Part shown: positions 36,355-49,700 of the stretch, one piece after another | Position numbering within the stretch: the first letter of the stretch is position 1 | How the letters are laid out: every line of letters starts with the position of its first letter | NCBI RefSeq assembly: GCF_905220415.1 | Contig: NC_059558.1 | Coordinates: 5,220,501 to 5,284,500 of the forward strand | Source: Colias croceus | Lineage: Eukaryota > Arthropoda > Insecta > Lepidoptera > Pieridae | Reading direction: 5' to 3' | DNA: 64,000 nucleotides | Notes under the pieces: model-generated | Database searches by the model: none | What the model saw: only the letters and a program-made list of their open reading frames with translations | What the model was told of the DNA's origin: nothing | Made by a program: the position numbers and the translations under genes

Positions 36355-37146
36355 GTAAGTAATTTTTAATTAAATAATTTAAAGCTCTACTTCACATAAC
36401 TCATACAGTTTCATGACTAATAACTAATTGAGATTAGACTTAAGGTTTGGTGTTATGTAAGAACGTCAATAATATTTTCCTCCACTCATATAAAAACTTG
36501 CATATTCAGTTAAAGATTATTATTCAATAGGTATAATGGATAAACTTTTAATAGATTATCATTTAGGACTAACGACTTACAACCTATTTTCTATAGTAGT
36601 ATAGATAAAAAAATAACCCTACTTTATTGTATTCCATTTTCAAAGGATTTTTTTATGAAATTACCTATTTAATTATTTTAGATTCCAAATATGAAATAAT
36701 AATGAACAATTAGGAAAATTAGAACTATTAATGATTTTAAGGATTTACTATATTGGTATAATTTTTTTTGTAATATAATAATTCCATGATAAGTATGCAC
36801 ACCGATAAACTCATTTCATATGTAGTAAATCTTTATTGTGATTTTGGAGTTAACCGACACCATTTAATTTTTTAAGTGTTTGCTATAGTTATATTTTATA
36901 AAGAAATTTCATATTGTGCATTGATCACCTACATCTTAGGTCTACATCATCCAGGTTACTTTAAAGATTTTTTTTTTAAGTTTTTGACTATTGTCTGAAT
37001 TTCTTCTGTTCTATAAGATTCTGAGTCAACAGTCTATCAAATAGCTTTTCATTTCATTGCTTCTCTATGTGTATGTTTTAAAATTATAATATAAACCAAA
37101 ATATATATAATAAACAAATAAGCTAAAAATGCATTCAAATATTTAG

Positions 37147-38173
37147 ATGGCTGGTGAAAGCGCAGTGTCCACTGTAGCGAAGCCCCAGATGCGAGGGCTC
37201 CTCAACACAGCCATCAAGCGTAACCTGACCATCGCTTTGGTCCTTTCTGGCGTGAGCGCGTTTGCCTTCAAGCAAATCGTCGGAAATGAGCGCAAGAGGA
37301 AGTATGCTGAATTCTACAGGTGAGAGACAAATATCACTATCTTCCTCTGTTTGAATTTACACGAGTATTTGAAATTAAAGAAACATGTTTGTATTAGAAA
37401 TTAAAGAAAGTCATAACATTGGAATAAATAATATGATTAATAAATTGTGTTTAAAATCTTTAAAAAAAGTGTTTAATGTCTAAATATCACTTTATTATGT
37501 ATAAAATAATAGATTTTATTTTTTTTTATTTATTTTATAACATTCACATTTATTTACAACATTTATTTTTATTTATTTTATAACATTCAATTAATTAATA
37601 TGTCTGTAATTAGCATATAAACTATAAGATACTACCTTTTTATCTAAAACTTAAAAATTCTTTATCTATTGTTACAAATGTAACTGTCCTTGTACATGTT
37701 ACAGACAACTGCTTTAATCAGACTTTTCATTATTAGCCTAGGTTTTATTAATAATATTTTTGGTAAAATTTCCTTTAACATAACAACATTGTTGTATTTA
37801 ATGATATGGCTGGTTTTCATTCAGGTAGTTAATTTAACAGCACCATTCAGTTAAAAGCCTAGCTTAATGTATTAATGTACTCACGTTATTTTCAAGTCGC
37901 AACAATGGTGGGATTCAAATTCAAAAATATCAAATTATGTAAAATTTCTTTATATAGAATACCAAGAGAAAAATGTTACGACAATAAATTGTGATATACA
38001 TGTGATATTTTGTTGATTTAAATCTAAAAAAAAAAAACATTGTTCCTGATTTCTAAATATCCTGAAATTCTAATTTTACCATCAAATAAATGCTATTTTT
38101 TTGTTACAGGACATATGATGCCGAGAAAGAGTTCGAAGAGATGCGCGCCAAGGGCCTGTTCCAATCCTGCTAA
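37147..38173 (+). CDS. COX6C: cytochrome c oxidase subunit 6C
   Basis: Two exons (37147-37319 and 38110-38173) encode 78 residues, the normal length for the family. The N-terminus carries KPQMRGLLNTAIKRN, then a single membrane helix (about residues 28-45, IALVLSGVSAFAFK). A basic GNERKRKYAEFYRTYD stretch and the conserved FEEMRAKGLFQS end follow. It is the complex IV subunit of the mitochondrial inner membrane (cyclope in flies). The phase-2 junction falls within the Arg codon of FYR, the same relative place as the intron of the paralogue at 5868-6830, so both share an ancestral intron. AATAAA follows at about 38231. Confidence 0.95.
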
Positions 38174-39717
38174 ATTATAGCTTACTTTAGTGTAGACACC
38201 ATTTCTTTTGCTGTAAATTATGTTATTTAAAAATAAAAAATAATCATTAATCGTTTTCGTTTTATTTTGCACCCTTATAAAGTCATAATATGTTTATAAT
38301 CTCTATAATACGAGAGAAAGATATATTTCACAACTCACGCAAATACTCGCTTAGCAGAAAACCTAAGTATGTATTTTCATTTACTGTAATTTATCGACTG
38401 TATTTATAAGAATTACCTACATCAAAACAGAAGATACCGTATTCCACCTTAGAATGCATAGGTATTCTAAGTAATCCACATGATTCTAACATCTAATAAT
38501 AATTTATCTACATACTTTTTGTCATGCATAAAAAATTATAATACGACTGTGTATATTTTACTTGTTACCAATTTGAAAAGATTTTGAAATTTCTTTCCAA
38601 GAAAATGTTTTTGTATTTAGTGTCTGATCGATTTTTTTCTATTCCGCAAAAATTTATCAAGTGGTTGTTTAATATGGGTACGGGTCTAGGGTTAAAAAAA
38701 TTAAGCGTATATCATGTTATAAATTTATAAAGAATAGAAAAACTTATCATGTTGGTCAAGTTATAAGGAACACAGAAGATGTGGAGTTTATTTTGAGGTC
38801 CGTAGAAGTAGTTATAAAAATAAAAGCCCAAACGTACTTAAAATTCATTTATTTACGAAAAATAACATGCCTGAAAAAGCTCGATGCTTCAAACAGCCAT
38901 TAAAATTTGTTTTGTTACAACTAAAGGGTTGCGGCATCCACAGTAGATTGCAGGTGTCTACCGTAGGTTGGTGTAAAAGCGATGCCTCAAATCACCGCGT
39001 TGAAAATACCTGTTGTACCGTTTGTAAGGTTGATATTATAGGGTACCTAGTACTGGCTTACCATCGATGTTGGTCTGCGATTTTACAGACGTTTTATTGT
39101 GTGATGTATTAGTACCTAGTTATTAGTAATGTTATTGGTACAGGTATTCAATGTGCTTGGTGGTTCCATTGCTCTGGTTGGGTCATTGGTACATAAATGG
39201 TAGCTTAGTTAAGCGGTCAAAATCAACGTTATGGTTATTGCCGGTCACTGTCATTTAGCACGGATTTGCCAATCCACTAAAGTTATAGGACCACATTTGC
39301 AATATTTTTTTGAATAATGTTTGGATGTGAGCGGCGTGAGACCTGGATTCATCCTATTATTTTACTGTTTTTAAACAAGTGTTAGCAAACAAAGAATAGA
39401 CAAACCCTATTAGCCAGGTGGCTACTTTTATTGGATAGTCCAATTTTAATGATTATTTTATTTGAAAGCTGAATTCATGAGATTTGTGTCAAATGGAGAA
39501 ATTATTGTGGAGAATTCATATTTATAAGAACATTTCGATATGATTTCTGTTCGGCAAATTCGATGTTACTTAATTGTAACTTGACTAGACTCGAACTAGT
39601 CCCAAATATATTGCTTCGTTAATGATCATATTTTTATCATATTATGAACTTTTAGGATTAATGAATATGGTGGCAATTTAATTTGGTTTTAAGGCATACA
39701 AAATAAATAAAACATTT

Positions 39718-39985
39718 AAAGAATAGAAAAAAACTATCACGAGGCGGGATTCGAACCCGCGTCTTTCTGGGTCGTCATTGAAATAATGTTTTATATTGGT
39801 TGAGAAAGTTGTTAATTATCTCAATACACGGCGCGGCGTGGAGTGTCCCTTGGACACATAAAACTGAGAGAATAGAATAAATTCGATTGCTCTGGGCACT
39901 GGCGGGATCAAGGATGGCTGAGTAAGGCGTCGCTCCGGAATGGCGGAAAGACGATCGATTTTTTTTCTATTCTTTCATAGTTTTA
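39718..39985. mobile_element. inverted pair of tRNA-derived SINE fragments
   Basis: On the minus strand, 39736-39765 reads GACGCGGGTTCGAATCCCGC, a perfect Pol III B box in a T-arm. On the plus strand, 39912-39950 reads GGATGGCTGAGTAAGGCGTC, an A-box-like D-arm, followed by GCTCCGGAATGGCGG. The outer ends mirror each other (AGAATAGAAAAAAACTAT versus a TTTTTTCTATTCTTTCATAG type end). The two halves belong to one tRNA-like head but lie in opposite orientations. Confidence 0.6.
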
Positions 39986-41662
39986 ATGGTGGCATTTTTT
40001 GTATTTGCTTGTGCGAGCGATCTAAAACCTCTCTCGCGAGCAGATCAAAACAAAAATTAGCACCATCTACAGTTGGCAAGAGGGATGAAATAAAAAAACA
40101 ATAACACAATTAACGATAATTTAATCTGGACATCAATAATTATGTATCTTTCCAGAGATAATAAATAATGGTAACAATTCATTTGATTACAATTCATACA
40201 GCAATTACGGGCCAACGAATCGACTCGTTAAAACTCTTACACATCTACAACCGGAATTATTTCCTAAAATATAAAGAATATCAGGTAGGTAGAACAGGGA
40301 CCAGCCTGTTGACAACTACAACTAAAAATATTTAATACAGTATTAGAAAAGAGTAAAATGCGGAAGCGAGCGCTTCTCTCCGCAAGGTTAAGCGCATATT
40401 TTGTAATATATATGGACTAAGTTATAAGAAACGGGAAACCATAGACAAAATAGAGTTTATACATTTGTTCAATATTTTAACGAATTGTTGATGGGAATTG
40501 GTAATTTTAAAATTGTGCATGGGGGGACACTCAAGAAAAGCTAATCATATTATTTTGTTTCTTTTAAATAATTGCGTTAAAAGTATGCTTAATTAGTATG
40601 GATTTCCAAAACCTTTTAATTGGGTCACACAAAAGTTAATTAATTTCATTTGTATTAAATATTAACATTGTTTTCTTACACGATATTTTCGTAAGGAAAG
40701 TTTATTATTCAATTAGTTTAATATTAAGATTAGTAGATAGTTATATTACAGCTAGATATACATAGATAGATTGCTTTGGTCAAGTCGTAATTACAAATAC
40801 ATAGACGAAAACATTTAAAAAACAACGAGATTTATTCGCAAAAGTTATGCGGGTGTTTGTCAAGAGCTAAGCAAAGGTACGAGACGAATAATTACTAATT
40901 CCATAGGAGCATGAAAAAAAAAACCATACCACCTTCATAGTTTAAACACCAAACGAAATGACAAGGCTCTGTATGTGAAAAATGATTTTCTCGGTTTTCT
41001 GTTGAAGTGTTTCTTGAATTTTCTTTGCTCTCACGGAGCCAGAGACCTTTCCAACGAGTGTAAAACCGTGGAAATCGGTTCGTGCATTCAGGAGTTTATA
41101 GCGTTAGGAAGGAAAACCCGACTTATTTTATTTAATGTTTTCTATATTTATAAGTGGCTATATAATAAACTTGTACAGTTGTATGTTAAAAGCATATAGG
41201 TACTAGGTATTGTAACAGATTTTACTGTATCTTATTAAAAAAATAATTAGGTAATCTATAAAATATCTTAACAATTTTTTTTAATGGTAAAAAGGTTTAA
41301 TAGTATCTAATCGGAAATTGTAATTCATGGAGCCTATGGAATTTTGTAATTATAGTATGCTAGATAAAGAATAAGGGCACTCTAGAAATAAGTTACAGTT
41401 ATTAGCCAAATCGTAAGATAATTTTAATACCTACTAGTTAAGTATATTAAAATAAAAAAAACGCATGTTAACAAAAACATGTGATGTATTGAATATGACG
41501 ATCCTTTGTGCATTAATTATTTTTAAAATCAAAACCTTGGGCAAATTGTTGGTAAAAAGTTTGAGATTCTCTGACAGAATAAAAAAACAACAAAAAAGTC
41601 TGCCATTTTTATAGGTTCGAATGTCATTTATATAATTGTAAACTATTGTAAATAATTATATC

Positions 41663-41832
41663 ATTAATTAGAGGTAGCGCGCACGAGCAACTTTGTCTCC
41701 GCAACTATTTTGTCTCTCCCACCCATGGGCTAGTAAGAAAGTGCGCGCACGTAGCGACGCAACTCCCCATACAGTTGATGGGAGAGACAAAATAGTTGCG
41801 GAGATAATGTTGCTCGTGCTCGCTGGCTCTAA
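41663..41832. mobile_element. hairpin MITE with about 45-bp imperfect inverted arms
   Basis: AGCGCGCACGAGCAAC then TCCGCAACTATTTTGTCTCT on the left is mirrored on the right (GAGACAAAATAGTTGCGGAG then GTTGCTCGTGCTCGCT). The flanks suggest a TA target duplication. No ORF. Confidence 0.65.
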
Positions 41833-42465
41833 TAACAAATAAATTCAATTTTAATATTATTTCCTTAAATTTGCTTTTTGTATGTCGTTAAACTAAGATG
41901 TGCGATCGCAATACGGTATAGATAATTAAAACCATTGATAGTGTTGCCACATTTAAAATTATTTGTCAGTGAATCTCAAAGTTTTCACTAAACAGACCAA
42001 TGTGCACAAAAAATGTTAAAACACAGAAAATGTCTAATAACAGTTACATCTAAACATTAACATTACAAATAGAGGTTTTATTATAATTATTACTATATTA
42101 ATGTAATTAATAAGCGTAATAGATCAAACATTAAGTTTTTTTTTTGGGCATTTTTTATTCTTATTCATAAGGGATACGTGGCAGTATAAACGCTGTCGTG
42201 AATAAAACAACATGGAGGTCACAAACAAAATTATAAATTATTTTTTTATAATTTCTACGCATTTTTGCGTAATATAAAAAATAAATATGAATATCTAATA
42301 TGTATAATAAAATAGCTAAACGAACCTGCGTTACTTGAAAATAAATTGAGCAAACGTTTCATAACTATTTATGGCATTTTGAGAATTTGAACATAAAAAG
42401 AAATAATTCTGTCGTAAAAGGCTTGCAATATTTGTGCAAAATCAATTGAACATATTTGCCGTAGC

Positions 42466-42615
42466 CTTTTATAGTGAAACTTCTTTCGGCGCGTTGAGAG
42501 TAAAATTTCAAGGTCGCGTCATGGTAATACCATCATGTCATAGAGTAGGGCAACGTTTTTGGTAACTTTGAATTTTGCCAATGAATTTTCACTTCTTATA
42601 CACACACGCTCTTTT
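42466..42615 (-). mobile_element. GTGAAACTTC-family MITE, copy 2
   Basis: AGTGAAACTTCTTTCGGCGC, then AGAGTAAAATTTCAAGGTCG and CGTCATGG, reads as the reverse complement of the copy at 20187-20343. Confidence 0.55.
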
Positions 42616-43714
42616 TTTAATTACGAACACAAAAATAAATATATATAATATATGAATTCATATTCAACTCTACAGATTTTTGTCAAGGTCGAGATGCTCA
42701 ACATATTTTGATTTTTTTTGTGATTTAACATTATGAAAACATAAATTTTATTGTAACTTTGCGAATGTCTTTTTTTATCTTTTTTGTAAATTTTTTCTTT
42801 TTACGACAGAATTTTAAAACAAACAAATGGCTGACTAGAGGTTATGTGGATATTCATGTTTGTAAGAGTTGTGCTTCGGTTTATTTATTCGAACAGTATA
42901 AAGAAATATTGTTAATTTTTAATCAATTAATAAACCTCTATCTCAATAAGCGAGAGTTTTGTTTTGGGTTAGATCGTAGCAAATGAATAATAAATTGAGG
43001 TAACAGTCGATTTGTCATATATATTTGAAAAAAAAAAAAATGTTTTTTTATAGCTGACCGATATGTTGTGTAGACTATTGTCAAATGATATTTCACGCAT
43101 AAAGGTAGTTAGTGCGTTATCATCGAATTTTTACTATGATGTAATGTTGACAGTAATGATTTTACAAGTTACGTTTTAACTTGCATTATACATTTTTATT
43201 AATATTGTTAAGCTTCTGCAGCAGTTACAATTATAAAAAATAAGATTTTTTAATTGAAAAACATACACACAACTATTGAGATGATATAATTTACAATATT
43301 TCTTTATACCTACGTTGTTTGTGCCACAAGTATACAAATTTAAATAACATCAGTGACCTGCACCCAATACACAAATAAAATATAAAATGCATCTTTACCA
43401 TGAATGAATAATTGAGGCTGATGTTGATGAGTTTATACGATTTTTCTTTGTTTTTTTATCGACGGTTTTTTTAAACAAATTAAAAAAAAAATTATTATTC
43501 TACATTCGTAGTGTAAGGGTATCAAAATATAAAAGAGTAACTGATTACAAAAAAAATGTTTTTACACTAACTGTTTATAACATTCACATTCATATTAGAT
43601 CAGCAAAAAAAAACAAAAGTCATAAAAATCACGAAAAAAAATTATCAGCACAGCCTCAACCCCCATTCAATAGCCTCAGATTATTGCTAGATATCATAAC
43701 TCGATCGCCAGCGA

Positions 43715-46700
43715 TCATGTCTCTTTGACTTCAAACGTCTTCCCTTCATACTCTATGTGACCATAGACATCGTCATCGTACTCTAGATCGCGGCCATGTT
43801 TCACAGAGTCTATGGTCGGACCATAGAGTTTGACGCAGACTATTTCCTTATAGTTCTCCATGGCTAGAGCAAGAATGGACCCGCCTAGGAGGATCTCGCA
43901 GGAGGTAATGCGTTCTGGTGGTGTGTATACTGCTATTAGTTTACCTGAAATGCGGGTACTTGTTAATTTCATTTTTACAAAGATATACATATTTGAGTAT
44001 GATGTATGGTGTGTTTATTTGTTTGTCATCTATTTTGATGTAATTATTTTTAAGTATATGATTATAAAAGAATAAGTGGAATCACTGAGTGCATAGTTTT
44101 GACTAAAATAAGGAGAAATCAATGTAAAAGTAGGAATACAGTGATTAACAAAAAAGATATGGGCGGATGTATATGTTATGTGCAGTGAATGTGTGTAATT
44201 GCCTAAATGTAAGTTTAAATTTATATGTATAGGTACTTGTGTACAGACCTCGGACATCGGTATACATCATATGCAAGTGTGTATACTGTATGTATATGTA
44301 TGTATGTGTATATCTCACCAGCAGCCAAATCCCACAGTCGCACAGATAAATCAGTAGCAGATAGATCAGCTGAGAGTAACAATGCTCCCGAACGTCCGAG
44401 CCGTAACTGCGTAGCCGCGGATACGTGACCGCTTAGAGATAGACGGCAATTACCTGGGAAACAAATATCAAATTACTCGTAACTTATTAGAGTCCCAGAT
44501 TGCAATTGGTAACTTCTTAAAGTCCCAGACTGTTACTAGTAACTTCTTAAAGTCCCAGACTGTTACTAGTAACTTCTTAAAGTCCCTGACTGTAACTAAT
44601 AACTTCTTAAAGTCCCAGATTGCAACTAGTAACTTCTTTAAGTCCCAGATTGCAACTCGTAACTTCTTAAAGTCCCACATTCTAACCATTAACTGCTTAA
44701 AGTCCCAGACTGTAACTCGTAACTTCTTAAAGTCCCAGATTGTAACTAGTAACTTCTTAAAGTCCCAGATTGTAACTCGTAACTTCAAGTTCCAGATTGT
44801 AACTCGTACACTAAATAACTCACCAGTAACCAAATCCCAGACCAATATCCTGGTATCAGCGAGCGAGGACACCACACACCCATCCACTGAACTTATAGCA
44901 AGTGCCACAGTATCGCAACCTGGCTTCCATTTCTTGAATAAGGTCCCAGATTGTAAGTCGTACACTACTATGAAGTTTGGACTTGGCTCGTCTAGCTCAC
45001 GGGATACTACGCATACGTATGAACCTGCAAAAATAATCAAGTTATCATCATAAGATTTTTTTGTATAAATATTTTAATCAACAAAATAATCATTGTTGAA
45101 TAATTATATAACAGGAAATTGAAATAAAACAGTTAAGATTCAATGTACCATCACAAATTTTGAAATGATCCGCCCTAAGCTTTTGATAAAGTATGTATAC
45201 GTTTATTCATGTAAATATTTGTCAAAATTAAATCTAAGTAGGCATTACAGAATTATGGTTTCGTTTGATATTTTATTATTGACATGTTAAAATTATTATG
45301 ATAGATTTCAAATTAATACACAAAAACGTTTGGAGTGCCACAAGGATCTATTCTTGTTCCACTACACATCTTATTACATATTATTGACCAAACAGACATA
45401 GTTCTGATAAAAACATATTTTATTATTTACCTTCATACGTAATAGCCGCTTTAGACGTAACGAAATCATGATGCGGTATCCTAAGATCGTATAACAGTTT
45501 CCGAGATGTGAGCGACCATACTAACAACGGGAACGGCTTTTGTGTTTCATCTCCACACACCAAAACTCTAAAAAATATGAATTTTATATAAATGTTGGTC
45601 CTAGATATTATTATAACGGTTAAGTAAAATAGACAAAATCAAAAGAATTTCTTTTTTTTATATTATTTGGCAATTACCTTCCATCTCCTGATACCAACAA
45701 TGAATTTAAAAATCTATCTTCACCAGCTTTGAACGTCGTCACACAATCACCTGTTAAAAGAAATGTTCAAAAAATTAAAAATGATCTACAATTTAAAAAT
45801 AGTTACAATTGTTAAACATATCAAATAACAAATTCGCATGATTTTGAGTTTTGAAAGTAAGGATTTTTTTTAAGTTTCATATATTTAACTGTAGGTATCT
45901 TTAAAACTTTTTTATGTATTTACAACTTACCTGTTTCAATATTCATAAGATTCACATACATCCTATTCCTAGACAGAGCGACTAAATGCTTCGAGTCGTG
46001 TAGACCGTAGTACGGCATTTTTTGGTTCATCACACCTTTCAGTGCTACTACGAATTTACCCTGGAACATATGAATAATCGATGAAATATGAGCTTTTCTT
46101 TCTTCCGAAAAATGTTGGACACAGATCATAGTGGAGTTATTTACTTATTTAACACTTTAACTATATGAAATTAAATATGAAATTAAATATAAAACACAAA
46201 GGGCGGCCTTCTTCACTGTGCAGTGATCTCTACCAGACAACGACGGGGGAAAGGTAAAAAGCGAAATATATGAAACAACATAAAAACTTTTCTATGATTA
46301 GGCCCTTTTTCAATTCTCATCGGGATCATGCTATTTTATTGGTACATAATAAAATAAAACATTCTAAGAAGACATCTAAATAGACCAATTTTGTAAAGTA
46401 AATAAAACTTACCTGGTCTAAATCATACACTCTCAGTTCACGTCTGCACAAGACAACGCACCGGTACTCGTCTATTGGCACTAAGTTTATAGGATGCGTC
46501 ACTCCTACTATCTTTCGTACTAACTTACACCTGCAAATAATATTTTTATCGTAACAGTGATTTCAATTGTCAGAACTAGACAAAATTTAAATGGGACCAA
46601 ACGGAATGGACCAGCTTTCAAATAAAATTTTATTGAATTTGAATTATCATAATCGGTTCACCCAGATGAAAATTCTGAGGTAACAAACCCAAAAAGAACA

Positions 46701-49700
46701 ATACCTTGTAACATCCCAAACGCAAATTTCCTCCCTCTCCGTAGAAACAGTAGCAATAAATTTGCCCCTAGTATCAAATCTAACAATCAAATCGTACGGC
46801 TTAGTATCAAAACCCTCGACCATAGAGAAATCACGCTTTTCTCTATTCTCCATGATTTTCCAGAAATCATCGTTCATTGGATAAAACGTAGGTACGGGTG
46901 GGTCGAAAATCTGCCTCATCCATTCCCGAACTATATCACTGTGGATGTCTATGCCTTCTCTTTGACGCCGCTCTATGGTAGCTCGGAGGAGGCCGTAGAA
47001 TTGTCTATGGTCGTAGTCTAGCGCGTACGAGTGCGTTTCGAAGACTTCCTTGAGTATTTCAAGGTGTTCGGGTAAAGGGTCGATATGTACAAGGCCTATG
47101 TCTTCTAAAAAATGTCCGCAGTCTGTGGCCGCTAGTTTGTCGTGGACCCAGTCTAGTTTTGTGAAATATGGCTTGTTTGCGAATGCCTCTGGATCTTCTT
47201 TTAGTAAATGATAGTGTTGGAATGGAAGCTCGTCTAGTTTTCTTGTGTTGTAGCTGAAAAATAATTACTCTGTATAAAAAGATGAAATTTTGAAAAATGC
47301 ATAGAAGATGACGTTAAATTTGAATCTAACTCAAATAAAAGTTATGTTTTATTTGCTTACCATTCATCAGAGAATTTGTTTTCTTGCGAAATAAGACGTC
47401 CAGACATTTTGGGATCATTGTCGTTGTACCAAACTCCCTGCAAATATAAAAAATAAGATCAATATTTTTTCTTTCCTCATGAGTATTTTCCTCCGTCTGA
47501 TATTTCCGTCTGGTATTTGTATGTAAATATAAGTAGTATAAAATTTATGTCCTCTGTTCAAAGCGCTACTTGCGGCCGTAGCAACGCGCAACATGTGACC
47601 GTAGCACCGGACAACATGTGGCCGTAGCAACGCGCAACATGTGGCCGTAGCAACGCGCAACATGTGGCCGTAGCACCGGACAACATGTGGCCGTAGCAAC
47701 GCGCAACATGTGGCCGTAGCAAAGCACAACATGTGGCCGTAGCACCGGACAACATGTGGCCGTAGCACCGGACAACATGTGGCCGTAGCAACGCGCAACA
47801 TGTGGCCGTAGCAACGCAAAACATGTGGCCGTAGTAACGCGCCACTTGCGGCCGTAGCAACGTTCCACTCGCAGCCATAGCAGTGCGCTACTTGCTGGTC
47901 TCCATAGCAACGCGCCTGGCGTCCCTAGCAACGCGCCTGGCGTCCCTAGCAACGCGCCTGGCGTCCCTAGCAACACCCGCACCCACCTCGTAGTACTCGG
48001 CCAGCGTGCGGCGCGCCTGGTGCCCGTCGCTCAGGTAGCGCTCGGCGGCCGCGGCGGCCAGCGCGGCGTCCCGCCAGCGAGCGGCCCCACGTGCGTCCCA
48101 GCGTAACCATGGGGCTAGTAACGCGCTCACTTGCGGCCAGAGCAACGCAGCGGGAGCCCATGGTACTGTAATACGTTATTTTGTACTATAGTACACACTA
48201 ATACATAGTACTATATGCAGCGAGATTGTCGAAACATAAGATCAATTCCGTTCAATCAAAATGCAAAATCACGCTCAAATAAAACAGATAACAAAACGAC
48301 CTCAAAATGCAAAATTTCTCTCAAATCGAGCAAATAATATTATACAACATATCCCAGAATCACTGTACTAAGCAAAAAGGGACCTACAGTTTAACATACG
48401 GTGAGTACGTAAAAAATTCCAGACATATTTTTTTATATTATAAGTTCTTAAAACTCTATGTTTTCACCCCTAACTACGCACCACCCATAAATAAAATAAA
48501 ATTACTAGCCGACAACCCTGCCCACCCGCATAGACGCTAACATTTAAGGTTATATTTTCATAGACATAATGACCTCATTCGTAGTATAGTATATGCCAAC
48601 TGTGCGAAGCGGATGAAAACAGAATTAAAAAAAAATTGACCTCATTCTGTTTTTTTACGTAATCAGTGTTTGCAAAACTATAAGTCAGCTTTCAGCTTAG
48701 TACACCGACAGGGGCCACCCTGTATAACGTGACGACAGAATCGTTATTTCGATTGCACGTAGGTATTCCAAATTGGTTGGTGGAATGGTGGCTAACACCA
48801 CAATGTAATAGACTGACATTACTGCACATTCACAATACCTAATCGTAAAAACAATTTCGTGACCTTTTAAAACATCTAATTAAGTAATGTTATTTTAACA
48901 ATTTTTAGGGCCGATTTTTCAATGCCCAGATAAACAGTCTAATAACTACCCCTCGAATAGATTTATTCAATTGCTTATCTAACTCATAACGGCTCGCCTA
49001 TTTTTCAATCGTGATTTATTTGATGAATAACTATCTGACCAAATATTTCCATATTGGCAGCTCTGCTCTTGGAGTGGCGAAACAAACATATTAAATTAGT
49101 CAGGTTAGAGCGGGATAGAGTCAACTTGCAATATGTCAACAACCGTCATTATGACTCACGTCAGGAGTGCATTTTAAGTTTATCTTGTGTTCTATGATTG
49201 TTGATTATTGTTTTGATTCGAGTAAAGAGTTTTGATTAAATTTGTGTTAAAATTTATATATTTTACGATGAAAACGACATAAAGGCAGCGTCCGGCAAAT
49301 TTTCAATGGCATGATCATCAGTAGGTACTATCAAAAACATAAATTTCAATATGATTTTAATTGATAATTATTTTATAGAAAGAGGCTTTATTGTAAAAAT
49401 TCTACGCTCTATGTTATTACATACGAAAATATCCCAAATTTGACGCGTCAGTTGTCAACTCAAACGTCTAATCGTCGAATAGCACGCTATCTGGCCGTTG
49501 GAGCAGCAGATAGATTTATTCCTCAAATAACGTAGTTATTCGATAGATACGTCCTATTCGTCTATTGAAAAATTGAATATTTTGTTACCTGAAGAATAAA
49601 GTCTATCTAGCTGTTTATCTGGGCATTGAAAAATCGGCCCTAAAATAACATTACTTAATTAGATGTTTTAAAAGGTCGGTTAACGTTTTTCGGTTAACTT

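Larger units (their letters stand above)
38240..43714. other. gene-poor interval between COX6C and the NACHT-WD40 gene
   Basis: No coding exon was recognised. The open frames near 38867-39112, 40975-41199 and 42759-42986 lack family features or supporting splice structure. Elements noted separately are a SINE inverted pair, a hairpin MITE and a GTGAAACTTC MITE. The 3' UTR of the minus-strand gene at 43715 presumably occupies part of the right side. Confidence 0.55.

Noticed and set aside
38867..39112. 81-codon plus-strand frame with several Cys residues
   Set aside because: No motif, splice or composition evidence for coding; likely chance.
39736..39765. tRNA gene (perfect B box on the minus strand)
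   Set aside because: No matching A box and acceptor stem at the proper distance on the same strand; the context is a SINE fragment.
44468..44823. Open frame continuing from the WD40 exon through VTIWDFKKL repeats
   Set aside because: It is the 30-bp minisatellite; the unit length is a multiple of three so the frame stays open. A good donor at 44823 and in-phase next exon make it intronic.
47415..47982. Three overlapping minus-strand frames of RCYGHMLRVATATC repeats
   Set aside because: Translation of a 23-bp minisatellite; such a unit is open in several frames by composition, with no start or family support.
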